23,349 bases of DNA from a virus. Made by a program: the position numbers and the translations under genes. The first letter of the stretch is position 1. Every line of letters starts with the position of its first letter. The notes under the pieces were generated by a model that was not told the origin of the DNA, did no database searches, and saw only the letters and a program-made list of their open reading frames with translations. Of this stretch, positions 12,166 to 19,935 are shown one piece after another. The DNA lies in IMG/VR virus record IMGVR_UViG_3300040960_003708, positions 1 to 23,349 of that record, one strand, 5' to 3'.

Positions 12166-12211
12166 TTGACAAGGTAAATTTATTTACCCAAGATATGCAA
12201 TAAATTTACTC
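12166..12211 (+). promoter_or_regulatory. rstA promoter with repressor operators, copy 1
   Basis: A perfect -35 TTGACA (12166-12171) is followed by the palindrome GGTAAATTTATTTACC (12173-12188; 7-bp arms, 2-nt centre) in the spacer. A weak -10-like CAAGAT lies 17 nt after the -35. A related site GAGTAAATTTATT lies on the other strand at about 12199-12211. Repressor binding between -35 and -10 would block initiation, consistent with RstR control. Confidence 0.6.
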
Positions 12212-12231
12212 TTGACAGGTTTTCAGGGAAC

Positions 12232-13311
12232 ATGAAAAAACAGGTATTCACACCAGAAGAATTGCAAATCGACACTGAAGCAAGTCCGTTTGTGTTTGTG
12301 GACTACCTTTCGTGGACTATCCCTTATTCCTCACTTCGTCATGCTCATAAATCTGACCTTTCATCTGTGTCATGGGCTCCAATTCCTAAAGCTAACTACC
12401 GCATGGCAAAAACTCCTGAGCAGAAAGAAAAGCTAATCGAGCGTTACAAGCAACAGTGGAACGTTGCCATGATGGAGCGTTTGGAAGTTTTTTGTCTTCA
12501 CGTTCTTGGCCTTCGCATGTCTCCTTGGCGTGGTAAAGGTTTGTACGGTTATGAAGATTCATGTCACTTGATGACTAAACATTCAAATAAGCATGTCGGA
12601 TTTGTTGCTCTAGGTGGTAACCGTGGAACCTGTTATTTCCAAATTGAGGGGCTAGGGTGCAAACACCTTTTTGACCACACAAGCGCGTTCCGCTTGCATT
12701 GGTGGTTGGATCTTCTTGATTGCAATCGCCTTTCACGTATCGACCTTGCGGTCGATGACTTTCATGGTTTGTTCGGTCGTGAGTATGCGAAAAAAGCTTA
12801 TGCAGATGACGCTTTTAGAACATCTGACCGTGGTTGTGGCCCTAGTGCCGGTGAACGCTTTTTCGCAGAACCATCTGGAAAAGTTATCAATGAATCCTTT
12901 GAAGTTGGCAATCGTAAATCTCGAATCTACTGGCGTATCTATAACAAGGCCGCGCAGCTTGGCTTGGATATGTTTTGGTTTCGTAGCGAGTGCGAACTTA
13001 AAGAAATGCCGCTCGATGTTCTTTTGAATATCAGTGGTTATTTTGCGGGAATCTGCGCTTATAGCGCATCAATCGTGTCCAGCTCGCCAGTCAAGGTGGT
13101 CACAAAAAAGAAACAAGTCGCGCTCGATATGCACGGGCGCATTCGTTGGGCTCGTCGTCAAGTAGGTCGTACCTTAGCGGATATTGCTAAGTACTTAGAC
13201 GGTGATTTAGAGAAAGTTTTCGGGATGCTTGTTTCAAAGGATCTCCATGATGACTTATTGGATCTTCCCGACACATATAAACACATAATCAAAGAGATAA
13301 TGGAGAATTAG
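12232..13311 (+). CDS. rstA: RstA-like rolling-circle replication initiator, copy 1
   Basis: The 359-aa protein belongs to the replication initiation factor (Rep_trans, phage RstA) family. Key elements are S-R-I-D-L-A-V-D-D-F-H-G (about 168-179, metal-binding acidic pair), Y-W-R-I-Y-N-K (about 233-239, Tyr237 a candidate nicking residue) and F-R-S-E-C-E-L-K (about 250-257). It would nick the plus-strand origin of the double-stranded form to start rolling-circle replication. AGGGA lies 6 nt before the ATG. It is expressed from the RstR-controlled promoter and followed 1 bp later by the rstB-like gene. Confidence 0.88.
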   Translation: MKKQVFTPEELQIDTEASPFVFVDYLSWTIPYSSLRHAHKSDLSSVSWAPIPKANYRMAKTPEQKEKLIERYKQQWNVAMMERLEVFCLHVLGLRMSPWRGKGLYGYEDSCHLMTKHSNKHVGFVALGGNRGTCYFQIEGLGCKHLFDHTSAFRLHWWLDLLDCNRLSRIDLAVDDFHGLFGREYAKKAYADDAFRTSDRGCGPSAGERFFAEPSGKVINESFEVGNRKSRIYWRIYNKAAQLGLDMFWFRSECELKEMPLDVLLNISGYFAGICAYSASIVSSSPVKVVTKKKQVALDMHGRIRWARRQVGRTLADIAKYLDGDLEKVFGMLVSKDLHDDLLDLPDTYKHIIKEIMEN

Positions 13312-13312
13312 C

Positions 13313-13651
13313 ATGGCTGTTCGTTACGTTTTAACAGGTGGCACTTATTCAAAAGGTGTTGGTAAATCATCAGGTAAGCAGTACGAAATTGGTCGTTTGT
13401 TTGCGGGTAAAGCTCTTAAGCCTTGGCAAAATGATAACGGTGCTCAAATTGCTTTTGGCATTGAGTCTGTTGAAGTTCCTTTTATGCCTAATCCAACACT
13501 CTTGGCAAAGTTCGAGACGACAATGTGTCCTTGCTTAGTTGAGTTCGAGTACGAACCTGACCCAGAAGATCCACGCCGTAATCTTGTTTGTGACTTCAAA
13601 GTCATTCGTAGTCTTTTCGATAATCCAGTAGAAAACGAAAAATCAAAGTAG
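13313..13651 (+). CDS. rstB: RstB-like ssDNA-binding protein, copy 1
   Basis: The 112-aa basic, beta-rich protein begins MAVRYVLTGGTYSKGVGKSS and has G-K-Q-Y-E-I-G-R-L and V-E-V-P-F motifs typical of inovirus gpV/RstB-type proteins. These proteins coat the newly made single strand and hold it ready for assembly. It directly follows the initiator gene, the standard position for this protein. Function is by family position and pattern. Confidence 0.7.
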   Translation: MAVRYVLTGGTYSKGVGKSSGKQYEIGRLFAGKALKPWQNDNGAQIAFGIESVEVPFMPNPTLLAKFETTMCPCLVEFEYEPDPEDPRRNLVCDFKVIRSLFDNPVENEKSK

Positions 13652-13658
13652 GTGACGT

Positions 13659-13895
13659 ATGGCTGCATGTGTGAATTTTACATCAGAAGGTTTTCTCAAA
13701 AGAACCGACGCGACCACATGCAAAGCTTACGTTCTTGTCAGTTCTTCGGAGTACAACGATTTATCAGCACATAAGTCGGTGTCTCCAGCAGAAGCATCCG
13801 CGGCTATTGGCTTTGGTTTCGCTGTTGTCTTTGGCCTTGGATATTTAAGCACTTACGCAGTTGGTGTAAGTAAACGTGTAATAAAAAAAATCTAG
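13659..13895 (+). CDS. Small membrane protein before the coat gene, copy 1
   Basis: The 78-aa protein has a Cys-containing polar N-terminus, a single TM segment (AAIGFGFAVVFGLGYLSTYA) and a basic C-terminus (SKRVIKKI). No cleavable signal is evident. The arrangement resembles a small coat or pVII/pIX-like protein, and its basic C-terminus parallels that of the major coat protein. It lies 8 bp before the major coat gene. Minor coat protein is the likeliest role. Confidence 0.6.
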   Translation: MAACVNFTSEGFLKRTDATTCKAYVLVSSSEYNDLSAHKSVSPAEASAAIGFGFAVVFGLGYLSTYAVGVSKRVIKKI

Positions 13896-13903
13896 GTAAC
13901 ATT

Positions 13904-14122
13904 ATGAAAAAATTCAATCTTAAACGCGCTTTAGCAGTTGCGGTTCTTCTTGGTTCAACTTTTCCAGCTTTCGCAGAAGGTTTTGATATTGGTACGTACT
14001 TCGGTGCTATCAACCTTGCGGGTGTTGCGGCTGCTATCGGTGGTATTGGTATTGTTGTTGTTGGTATCGCTATGTCTGAGAAAGGCATCACCATTGCTAA
14101 GCGTGTAATCGGTAAAGCGTAA
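13904..14122 (+). CDS. cep: Major coat protein pVIII (Cep-like), copy 1
   Basis: The 72-aa precursor has a signal peptide ending A-F-A (residues 22-24), giving a mature chain of 48 aa: acidic N-terminus (EGFDIGTYFG), a 20-residue Gly/Ala/Val helix (LAGVAAAIGGIGIVVVGIAM) and a basic C-terminus (KGITIAKRVIGKA). This is the standard build of filamentous-phage major coat proteins, where the basic end faces the DNA. It sits after the replication genes and before a terminator. Confidence 0.9.
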   Translation: MKKFNLKRALAVAVLLGSTFPAFAEGFDIGTYFGAINLAGVAAAIGGIGIVVVGIAMSEKGITIAKRVIGKA

Positions 14123-14133
14123 GGCTCTTAATT

Positions 14134-14226
14134 ATGGTTTTCGCTTTATTCGACATGCAGCTAACAATTTATGTTCTACTTGGTGGCATGGCTGGATTTA
14201 TAGCGTCTCTCAATTTCAGAGGTTAA
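14134..14226 (+). CDS. 30-aa mini-ORF after the coat gene, copy 1
   Basis: The ORF starts MVFALFDMQLTIYVLLGGMA and ends GFIASLNFRG. It is almost entirely hydrophobic with a short polar tail. AAGG lies 9 nt upstream, and the ORF starts 11 nt after the coat stop, before the terminator. The size and topology fit pVII/pIX minor caps, which sit at the end first extruded. The assignment is inferred. Confidence 0.55.
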   Translation: MVFALFDMQLTIYVLLGGMAGFIASLNFRG

Positions 14227-14239
14227 CCAATAATATAAA

Positions 14240-14262
14240 AGGGGCTTCGGCCTCTTTTTTTA
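14240..14262 (+). terminator. Coat-gene terminator, copy 1
   Basis: AGGGGC-TTCG-GCCTCT stem with a stable TTCG loop, followed by a T-run. It lies between the coat module and pIII, as in other filamentous phages, where it keeps coat transcripts abundant relative to the downstream genes. Confidence 0.85.
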
Positions 14263-14273
14263 TAGGTGTTTCT

Positions 14274-15650
14274 ATGACTTCAAATAAATACGTTTATATA
14301 TTATTCACCTTGCTTTTTTTATCTTTCGACTCTTTGGCGGAAATTCGTAAAATAGTTAGTAGTGGTCGTAACTCCAATATTGTTGAAGAGTGTCTTGGTT
14401 ATACAATTGGTGATTATTTTGATACTGGATCATTGCCTAGCGTTACGGGTAAGAAATATCAAAGTGGGAATTATTCATTTGAGTGTATGAGTTCTCAATA
14501 TAATGGAGGAACACTTTCTGTTAATGTCCTTCGTGATGACCGTAGATGGTTTTCTGGTTCGTTTTCCACTAATGGCGCAGCTAGTTGTCCTGATGGTCAG
14601 GAAATTAACCCCACTACGGGGAAGTGCGAGGATAAACCATGTCCAGAGGGGCAGCATAGAGATGAGGAGGGTCAATGTACTTGTAATGATGGCAGTAAAC
14701 CAAATATGTTAGGCGTCTGCGATGATTACTGTAATTCAGAAGAATACCAGCAATTGCGTCGGGAGAAGCTTATTATGTGCAGCAATACTGGCGGTAAGTT
14801 TTCTTCTCAATGTAATAGCCGAACCGATGTGACTTTTAGTTGTGATAAAAAAAGTGATCCCGACGGTGGAGGTGATGACGGTGATGGTGGTGACGGAACT
14901 GGCGGTGGTACTGGTGACGGTGGTGACGGAACGGGCGGTGGTTCTGGTGATGGTGGTGACGGAACGGGTGATAATCAGGATTTTGGTCAGGTTGTTAATG
15001 CCATTGATAACATGAGAACGGATAACAACACTCGTCTTGATAAGTTGCTTTCTAGGCTCGATGTTAACTCATCCAATGAGGCTAAAAGCTTAGACGGTAT
15101 TAGTGATTCGATTGCAGCGGCCAGTGATAAGAATGAGCAGTCGTTAGACCAAATTAATAGCTCTATCGGTAATCTAAATAATACTCTTAGAGACTCAAAT
15201 AATATTGCTCGCGAGCTTTCGTCTAATGAGGTTTCAGCGATTGATGGTGTTAATAGTTCTATTGGTCGTTTAGATAGTACGTTGAAAGGTCTTGCCGATG
15301 ATATTACATCCACTAATTCTAGTAGTGTAGGGGTGGGGGTTTGTGGTGTTGGAACTTGTGAATCCTTTTATACAGCTAAATATCCAGAAGGTGTTCAAGG
15401 CGTTATAAGTGCGCATTACAATTCTATTTCCGGAACGGTTACCAGTGGGATAAAGAATGTATTCGGAACGGTTAATTTAAGTGGCGGTTCACGTCCTGCT
15501 TATTCTGCTAGTCTTGATTTTGGCTTTGCTAACTATGGCACTTTCGATATTTATCGAGAGGCTCATTTAAATGTTGTATTTACATTTCTCAGAGCTTTCT
15601 TTTTGGTTTGCTGTATTTTCTACTGTCGCAGCTTAGTATTTGGAGGTTAA
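14274..15650 (+). CDS. orfU: Adsorption protein pIII (OrfU-like), copy 1
   Basis: The 458-aa protein has a signal peptide (about 1-22) and a Cys-rich N-terminal region with 12 cysteines between 40 and 190, including an EGF-like run C-P-D-G...C-E-D-K-P-C-P-E-G...C-T-C. A Gly/Asp-rich linker (about 195-234) contains three 11-residue repeats GDGGDGTGGG(T/S). A helical repeat region (about 240-345) follows, with units such as SLDGISDSI and AIDGVNSSI. A C-terminal TM anchor (HLNVVFTFLRAFFLVCCIFY) completes it. This is the N-domain, glycine linker and membrane anchor layout of filamentous adsorption proteins, which bind a pilus or receptor and TolA and release the virion. AGGTG lies 5 nt before the ATG. 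Confidence 0.85.
   Translation: MTSNKYVYILFTLLFLSFDSLAEIRKIVSSGRNSNIVEECLGYTIGDYFDTGSLPSVTGKKYQSGNYSFECMSSQYNGGTLSVNVLRDDRRWFSGSFSTNGAASCPDGQEINPTTGKCEDKPCPEGQHRDEEGQCTCNDGSKPNMLGVCDDYCNSEEYQQLRREKLIMCSNTGGKFSSQCNSRTDVTFSCDKKSDPDGGGDDGDGGDGTGGGTGDGGDGTGGGSGDGGDGTGDNQDFGQVVNAIDNMRTDNNTRLDKLLSRLDVNSSNEAKSLDGISDSIAAASDKNEQSLDQINSSIGNLNNTLRDSNNIARELSSNEVSAIDGVNSSIGRLDSTLKGLADDITSTNSSSVGVGVCGVGTCESFYTAKYPEGVQGVISAHYNSISGTVTSGIKNVFGTVNLSGGSRPAYSASLDFGFANYGTFDIYREAHLNVVFTFLRAFFLVCCIFYCRSLVFGG
14880..14978 (+). repeat. 33-nt repeats in the pIII linker, copy 1
   Basis: Three imperfect 33-nt units encode GDGGDGTGGGT, GDGGDGTGGGS and GDGGDGTGDN. They make the flexible linker of pIII. Tandem units of this kind expand or shrink by slippage. 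Confidence 0.7.
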
Positions 15651-15653
15651 GCA

Positions 15654-15965
15654 ATGGATTGGTTAATTAATGCTTTCAATAGGATTCTGGCTTTTCTTTA
15701 TAGTCTTGTTTTAACTATTATCGACGCAATTAGTGATATTTTTGCTTATTTATTTGATTCTATGTTGAAAGCGGTTGATTTGATAATTTCCGCTGTAATG
15801 ACTTCTTTGTCCGCTATTCCTATTCCAGATACTGTCCCTTTGCCTAGTGGCGTTGCGTGGGTTGCTTCTCAGCTTGGCGTTCCTCAGATGCTTGTGATGA
15901 TTACGGCATGTTTGGTTATTCGTGTTGGTCTGCAATTGATCCCGTTTGTGAGGTTAGGCTCATGA
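15654..15965 (+). CDS. ace: pVI-like minor coat protein (Ace-like, DUF2523), copy 1
   Basis: The 103-aa protein begins with a hydrophobic helix (MDWLINAFNRILAFLYSLVL), has a second (IDAISDIFAYLFDSMLKAVD), a Pro-rich loop (IPIPDTVPLPSG) and a C-terminal helix (MLVMITACLVIRVGLQLI). This three-segment pattern with a P-rich loop is the DUF2523/pVI family. It joins pIII to the filament end. GGAGG lies 8 nt upstream, inside the pIII stop region, and its end overlaps zot by 4 bp. Confidence 0.8.
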   Translation: MDWLINAFNRILAFLYSLVLTIIDAISDIFAYLFDSMLKAVDLIISAVMTSLSAIPIPDTVPLPSGVAWVASQLGVPQMLVMITACLVIRVGLQLIPFVRLGS

Positions 15966-17107
15966 TTTACGCTTTGGTTGGTCGTCCACGTTCTGGCAAG
16001 TCTTACGAGTCTGTTGTTTTTCATATCATTCCAGCGGTTAAAGCGGGTCGCAAGGTCATCACTAACATTCCTCTTAACATCGAGAAGTTTAGAAAGGTGT
16101 TTGGTGATTTATCTGATTTGATTGAGGTTCGTGAGTTTCGATTTGATGATTTTGGACAAGCTGAACGTCCTTTCAGTAAACCAGAAGATTACCTTTGCGA
16201 ATGGCGTGATGAAAATGGTGTCGGTCCCTTGTATGTCATCGATGAGGCACATCTAGTTTTACCCCGACAATGTCACGTTGAGATTCTAGAGTTTTACTCG
16301 ATGCATGGTCATTACGGTATCGATATTGTTTTGTTGACTCAGAATCTTCGTAAAGTTAACCGTGATATTCGTGACATGGTGGAAACAACGCACCAGTGTA
16401 TTAAGAACACGCATCTTGGTACAGACAAGACGTATACCAAGAAAATGTATTTGGGTAATGAGACTCGCGGCGAACCTGTGAGCCAAACACCAAGGAACTA
16501 CGATAAGAATTACTTTGGTTTCTATAAGTCTCACACTGCCAGTTCTCAAGCGGTTATCGAGGCTCAAGCGCAGGATGTGAAAAGCGTAAAGGATCATTGG
16601 TCAGTAAAGTTCGGTAAGGTTTTTATCGTCGGTGGTTTGATTTATTTGGTAGGCGTTTACTTTTTCATGTTTCGTGGTGATTCCGAGGAAGATACAGCAC
16701 CAGAACCAGAGCAGGCCGAACAAGTCGAAATCGCGGAGGCTAAATCTAAGTCTCAGGAACGTGAGCAAAATCCTAGTTCATTTGGCTTGCTTGCTGATTT
16801 CCAGTTTTACATTTCGGGTTGGTCTAAGCAGCTGGTGCAGACGAATGGCCAGTTCAATAGTGATTTGAGTTTCTATCGTGTTTACGTGGATGTTTACACC
16901 AATGAAACTTATGAATTCACATTAGAGCATACGGATTTGATAAAGCTTGGTTACGCTTTTAAGCAGCTATCCGAATGCGTTTACCAGGTTAAGTATTACG
17001 ATTCTAGCCGGATAGTTACTTGCAAGTATCGTGATGAAAACCAGTTGGATGAACCGGAGGATACGAGTCTTGATGTTCTTGCTTCAGTTCCAAGTGTATC
17101 AATATAG
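15962..17107 (+). CDS. zot: Zot/pI assembly ATPase, copy 1
   Basis: The 381-aa protein has Walker A GRPRSGKS (7-14), Walker B LYVIDEAH (90-97), the conserved L-L-T-Q-N-L region (about 124-129) and a single TM helix (about 219-237). A Glu/Gln-rich periplasmic linker and a C-terminal domain with two cysteines follow. This is the Zot/pI family that exports ssDNA and assembles the filament at the inner membrane. The start at 15962 overlaps the pVI gene by 4 bp (ATGA-type). The earlier in-frame codon at 15857 would lie inside pVI. I see no zonula-occludens receptor-binding octapeptide as in V. cholerae Zot. Confidence 0.88.
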   Translation: MIYALVGRPRSGKSYESVVFHIIPAVKAGRKVITNIPLNIEKFRKVFGDLSDLIEVREFRFDDFGQAERPFSKPEDYLCEWRDENGVGPLYVIDEAHLVLPRQCHVEILEFYSMHGHYGIDIVLLTQNLRKVNRDIRDMVETTHQCIKNTHLGTDKTYTKKMYLGNETRGEPVSQTPRNYDKNYFGFYKSHTASSQAVIEAQAQDVKSVKDHWSVKFGKVFIVGGLIYLVGVYFFMFRGDSEEDTAPEPEQAEQVEIAEAKSKSQEREQNPSSFGLLADFQFYISGWSKQLVQTNGQFNSDLSFYRVYVDVYTNETYEFTLEHTDLIKLGYAFKQLSECVYQVKYYDSSRIVTCKYRDENQLDEPEDTSLDVLASVPSVSI

Positions 17108-17179
17108 ATTGTTTCCCCAATTGATACCGCTCGCCGCAGCTCGAATAAGCGAAGCGTCTGAGAGTGAGGAAGCGGAATA

Positions 17180-17221
17180 ATGTATGAAGTTGATTTTTGG
17201 TGCGTTCACACCGGAGCTTAA
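17180..17221 (+). CDS. 13-aa mini-ORF after zot, copy 1
   Basis: MYEVDFWCVHTGA with a GAGGAAG Shine-Dalgarno-like sequence about 9 nt upstream. It may be a leader peptide or chance. Listed because the spacing is good and it precedes two further mini-ORFs. Confidence 0.25.
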   Translation: MYEVDFWCVHTGA

Positions 17222-17224
17222 TTT

Positions 17225-17317
17225 ATGGAATGGATGCGCGATGCGTTTGATTGGTTTATGTTGATAGGTTTTATAGTGTTGGTTCTTGGTTTGGTTGGAG
17301 GTCGAGCGAGTGATTGA
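17225..17317 (+). CDS. 30-aa mini membrane ORF, copy 1
   Basis: MEWMRDAFDWF followed by the hydrophobic MLIGFIVLVLGLVGG and a polar tail RASD. One TM helix with a charged N-terminus, the size of pVII/pIX. GGAG lies about 10 nt upstream. It overlaps the next mini-ORF by 8 bp. Confidence 0.55.
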   Translation: MEWMRDAFDWFMLIGFIVLVLGLVGGRASD

Positions 17318-17408
17318 TTTTATTGTTGAGCATCTTTACGAGATTCTAGGTCTTTGGGTGTTTGGTCTGGTTATTGTTGCTAATGGTTTCAAAAAGCAGC
17401 TGCCTTAG
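17310..17408 (+). CDS. 32-aa mini membrane ORF ending in the attachment site, copy 1
   Basis: GTG start, then IDFIVEHLYEILGLWVFGLV and IVANGFKKQLP. One TM helix with a basic C-terminus, again pVII/pIX-like. SD-like GGAGGTCGAG lies upstream within the previous ORF. Its TAG stop is formed by the first bases of the XerC arm (17407-17408). A second minor coat protein, or an internal membrane peptide, are the options. Confidence 0.5.
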   Translation: MIDFIVEHLYEILGLWVFGLVIVANGFKKQLP

Positions 17409-17438
17409 TGCGCATTATGGGTGAGTGTTATGTTGAGT
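17407..17438 (+). other. XerC/XerD attachment site between the two copies
   Basis: AGTGCGCATTA, a 10-nt centre TGGGTGAGTG and TTATGTTGAGT. The XerC arm is identical to the V. cholerae dif1 arm as I remember it. This is the phage's own version, differing at base 1 from the left junction. Confidence 0.8.
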
Positions 17439-17541
17439 GGTTTGCCAACGGCCTAGAACGCCGAAAAGGTGGGCGGTGCGAACTGGCTCAGCCGAACTTG
17501 TTCGTGGTGCAGATGAGAGAGAATCGTTTTCAAGCGATAGC

Positions 17542-17570
17542 CCGTAACATAACACACATAATGCGCCACT
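17542..17570 (-). other. Inverted dif-like partner site, copy 2
   Basis: Same sequence as 11510-11538, with 103 nt separating it from the site at 17407-17438. Confidence 0.75.
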
Positions 17571-17573
17571 TTG

Positions 17574-17611
17574 AAAATGACATACCAGAGCTTCTAGTAT
17601 GTCATTTTTTT
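17574..17611 (+). terminator. Late-operon terminator at the copy boundary
   Basis: Same 12-bp stem and T-run as 11542-11579. It ends the transcript of copy 1's zot and mini-ORFs and so insulates the second copy. Confidence 0.85.
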
Positions 17612-17616
17612 ACGTA

Positions 17617-17783
17617 CCGAAATGTTCTGAACGTGTTGCAGCGAGCATTTCGGGGAGGGGCCCGCTTGCGGGAGGGACCTCGAAAGCGCAGCAAAACCCC
17701 CGTCTAGTATTACGGGGGTAAATTCCACTGAATCATCAGTGTTCGCCGTGTATTCGCAAGCGTAGCGCGCCAGTGTTTGAGCG
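17617..17783. other. Origin/packaging hairpin region, copy 2
   Basis: Identical hairpin series to copy 1 (CCGAAATG/CATTTCGG, CCCGC/GCGGG, ACCCCCGT/ACGGGGGT). Two origins in direct repeat mean that initiation at one and termination at the other can release a complete single-stranded phage genome. Confidence 0.55.
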
Positions 17784-18134
17784 CTAGCGAGTCTTATCTG
17801 CTGAGAAGTTGTCTCTTGCTTTGTTACTTTGATTTCTTAGGTACAAACCTTCTACCATTATCGAGAGTGACTCGATCTCTGATTCATTAAAGTCTCCAAT
17901 TGCTGAACTTATTTTCTCTATTAGTCTTTCATGTGGGCTTTGTTCCGTTCCCAGGACTTCATTTATTGAAACACCTAGCCGTTTAGCGATCATCATTAGC
18001 TCTGATGCCTTTGGTTCTGTCTTTCCTGATTCCCAGTTCATTACTGTTTTTGCTGATGCTCCGACTGATTTTGCCATCTCCAGCTGTGTGACTCCTTTTT
18101 CCTCTCGGAGTCTCTTAATGTTCTCGTTTAGCAT
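17784..18134 (-). CDS. rstR: RstR-like repressor, copy 2
   Basis: Same 116-aa XRE repressor as copy 1, with the same GAGGGG-supported start. Two expressed copies would double repressor dose and strengthen immunity. Confidence 0.85.
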   Translation of the reverse strand: MLNENIKRLREEKGVTQLEMAKSVGASAKTVMNWESGKTEPKASELMMIAKRLGVSINEVLGTEQSPHERLIEKISSAIGDFNESEIESLSIMVEGLYLRNQSNKARDNFSADKTR

Positions 18135-18167
18135 GTTAAACCCCTCATTGAGTCCATGTTTTTTCAC

Positions 18168-18173
18168 ATTATA
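18168..18173 (-). promoter_or_regulatory. -10 element of the repressor promoter, copy 2
   Basis: Minus-strand TATAAT at the same relative position as in copy 1. Confidence 0.45.
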
Positions 18174-18197
18174 AGGAGTGTTTTTTCATACAGTATC

Positions 18198-18243
18198 TTG
18201 ACAAGGTAAATTTATTTACCCAAGATATGCAATAAATTTACTC
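18198..18243 (+). promoter_or_regulatory. rstA promoter with repressor operators, copy 2
   Basis: Same TTGACA, palindromic GGTAAATTTATTTACC (18205-18220) and secondary site as copy 1. Confidence 0.6.
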
Positions 18244-18263
18244 TTGACAGGTTTTCAGGGAAC

Positions 18264-19343
18264 ATGAAAAAACAGGTATTCACACCAGAAGAATTGCAAA
18301 TCGACACTGAAGCAAGTCCGTTTGTGTTTGTGGACTACCTTTCGTGGACTATCCCTTATTCCTCACTTCGTCATGCTCATAAATCTGACCTTTCATCTGT
18401 GTCATGGGCTCCAATTCCTAAAGCTAACTACCGCATGGCAAAAACTCCTGAGCAGAAAGAAAAGCTAATCGAGCGTTACAAGCAACAGTGGAACGTTGCC
18501 ATGATGGAGCGTTTGGAAGTTTTTTGTCTTCACGTTCTTGGCCTTCGCATGTCTCCTTGGCGTGGTAAAGGTTTGTACGGTTATGAAGATTCATGTCACT
18601 TGATGACTAAACATTCAAATAAGCATGTCGGATTTGTTGCTCTAGGTGGTAACCGTGGAACCTGTTATTTCCAAATTGAGGGGCTAGGGTGCAAACACCT
18701 TTTTGACCACACAAGCGCGTTCCGCTTGCATTGGTGGTTGGATCTTCTTGATTGCAATCGCCTTTCACGTATCGACCTTGCGGTCGATGACTTTCATGGT
18801 TTGTTCGGTCGTGAGTATGCGAAAAAAGCTTATGCAGATGACGCTTTTAGAACATCTGACCGTGGTTGTGGCCCTAGTGCCGGTGAACGCTTTTTCGCAG
18901 AACCATCTGGAAAAGTTATCAATGAATCCTTTGAAGTTGGCAATCGTAAATCTCGAATCTACTGGCGTATCTATAACAAGGCCGCGCAGCTTGGCTTGGA
19001 TATGTTTTGGTTTCGTAGCGAGTGCGAACTTAAAGAAATGCCGCTCGATGTTCTTTTGAATATCAGTGGTTATTTTGCGGGAATCTGCGCTTATAGCGCA
19101 TCAATCGTGTCCAGCTCGCCAGTCAAGGTGGTCACAAAAAAGAAACAAGTCGCGCTCGATATGCACGGGCGCATTCGTTGGGCTCGTCGTCAAGTAGGTC
19201 GTACCTTAGCGGATATTGCTAAGTACTTAGACGGTGATTTAGAGAAAGTTTTCGGGATGCTTGTTTCAAAGGATCTCCATGATGACTTATTGGATCTTCC
19301 CGACACATATAAACACATAATCAAAGAGATAATGGAGAATTAG
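18264..19343 (+). CDS. rstA: RstA-like rolling-circle initiator, copy 2
   Basis: Identical 359-aa protein to copy 1, with the same acidic, Tyr and R-S-E motifs. It could act on either origin of the tandem pair. Confidence 0.88.
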   Translation: MKKQVFTPEELQIDTEASPFVFVDYLSWTIPYSSLRHAHKSDLSSVSWAPIPKANYRMAKTPEQKEKLIERYKQQWNVAMMERLEVFCLHVLGLRMSPWRGKGLYGYEDSCHLMTKHSNKHVGFVALGGNRGTCYFQIEGLGCKHLFDHTSAFRLHWWLDLLDCNRLSRIDLAVDDFHGLFGREYAKKAYADDAFRTSDRGCGPSAGERFFAEPSGKVINESFEVGNRKSRIYWRIYNKAAQLGLDMFWFRSECELKEMPLDVLLNISGYFAGICAYSASIVSSSPVKVVTKKKQVALDMHGRIRWARRQVGRTLADIAKYLDGDLEKVFGMLVSKDLHDDLLDLPDTYKHIIKEIMEN

Positions 19344-19344
19344 C

Positions 19345-19683
19345 ATGGCTGTTCGTTACGTTTTAACAGGTGGCACTTATTCAAAAGGTGTTGGTAAATC
19401 ATCAGGTAAGCAGTACGAAATTGGTCGTTTGTTTGCGGGTAAAGCTCTTAAGCCTTGGCAAAATGATAACGGTGCTCAAATTGCTTTTGGCATTGAGTCT
19501 GTTGAAGTTCCTTTTATGCCTAATCCAACACTCTTGGCAAAGTTCGAGACGACAATGTGTCCTTGCTTAGTTGAGTTCGAGTACGAACCTGACCCAGAAG
19601 ATCCACGCCGTAATCTTGTTTGTGACTTCAAAGTCATTCGTAGTCTTTTCGATAATCCAGTAGAAAACGAAAAATCAAAGTAG
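19345..19683 (+). CDS. rstB: RstB-like ssDNA-binding protein, copy 2
   Basis: Identical 112-aa protein to copy 1, 1 bp after the initiator gene. Confidence 0.7.
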   Translation: MAVRYVLTGGTYSKGVGKSSGKQYEIGRLFAGKALKPWQNDNGAQIAFGIESVEVPFMPNPTLLAKFETTMCPCLVEFEYEPDPEDPRRNLVCDFKVIRSLFDNPVENEKSK

Positions 19684-19690
19684 GTGACGT

Positions 19691-19927
19691 ATGGCTGCAT
19701 GTGTGAATTTTACATCAGAAGGTTTTCTCAAAAGAACCGACGCGACCACATGCAAAGCTTACGTTCTTGTCAGTTCTTCGGAGTACAACGATTTATCAGC
19801 ACATAAGTCGGTGTCTCCAGCAGAAGCATCCGCGGCTATTGGCTTTGGTTTCGCTGTTGTCTTTGGCCTTGGATATTTAAGCACTTACGCAGTTGGTGTA
19901 AGTAAACGTGTAATAAAAAAAATCTAG
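19691..19927 (+). CDS. Small membrane protein before the coat gene, copy 2
   Basis: Identical 78-aa one-TM protein to copy 1, likely a minor coat component. Confidence 0.6.
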   Translation: MAACVNFTSEGFLKRTDATTCKAYVLVSSSEYNDLSAHKSVSPAEASAAIGFGFAVVFGLGYLSTYAVGVSKRVIKKI

Positions 19928-19935
19928 GTAACATT

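Larger units (their letters stand above)
11375..17406 (+). mobile_element. Inovirus prophage copy 1 (CTX-like, 6032 bp)
   Basis: This is a complete filamentous phage genome in replicative order: Xer attachment site, origin/packaging region, divergent repressor, rolling-circle initiator, ssDNA-binding candidate, coat genes, terminator, pIII, pVI, Zot and mini-ORFs. Its plus strand is visibly T-rich in the coat and pIII genes, as common for the packaged strand. Left end has XerC arm GGTGCGCATTA and the right end abuts copy 2 with AGTGCGCATTA. No toxin or other cargo lies between zot and the attachment site. Confidence 0.9.

Noticed and set aside
15857-15961. Longer start for zot (and the same at 21889 in copy 2)
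   Set aside because: The extension lies wholly within the pVI gene. The ATG at 15962 begins directly with the conserved N-terminal strand before Walker A and gives the usual 4-bp overlap.
17108-17406. Possible ctxAB or other toxin gene downstream of zot
   Set aside because: Only mini-ORFs of 13, 30 and 32 aa are present. No toxin-like sequence is visible.
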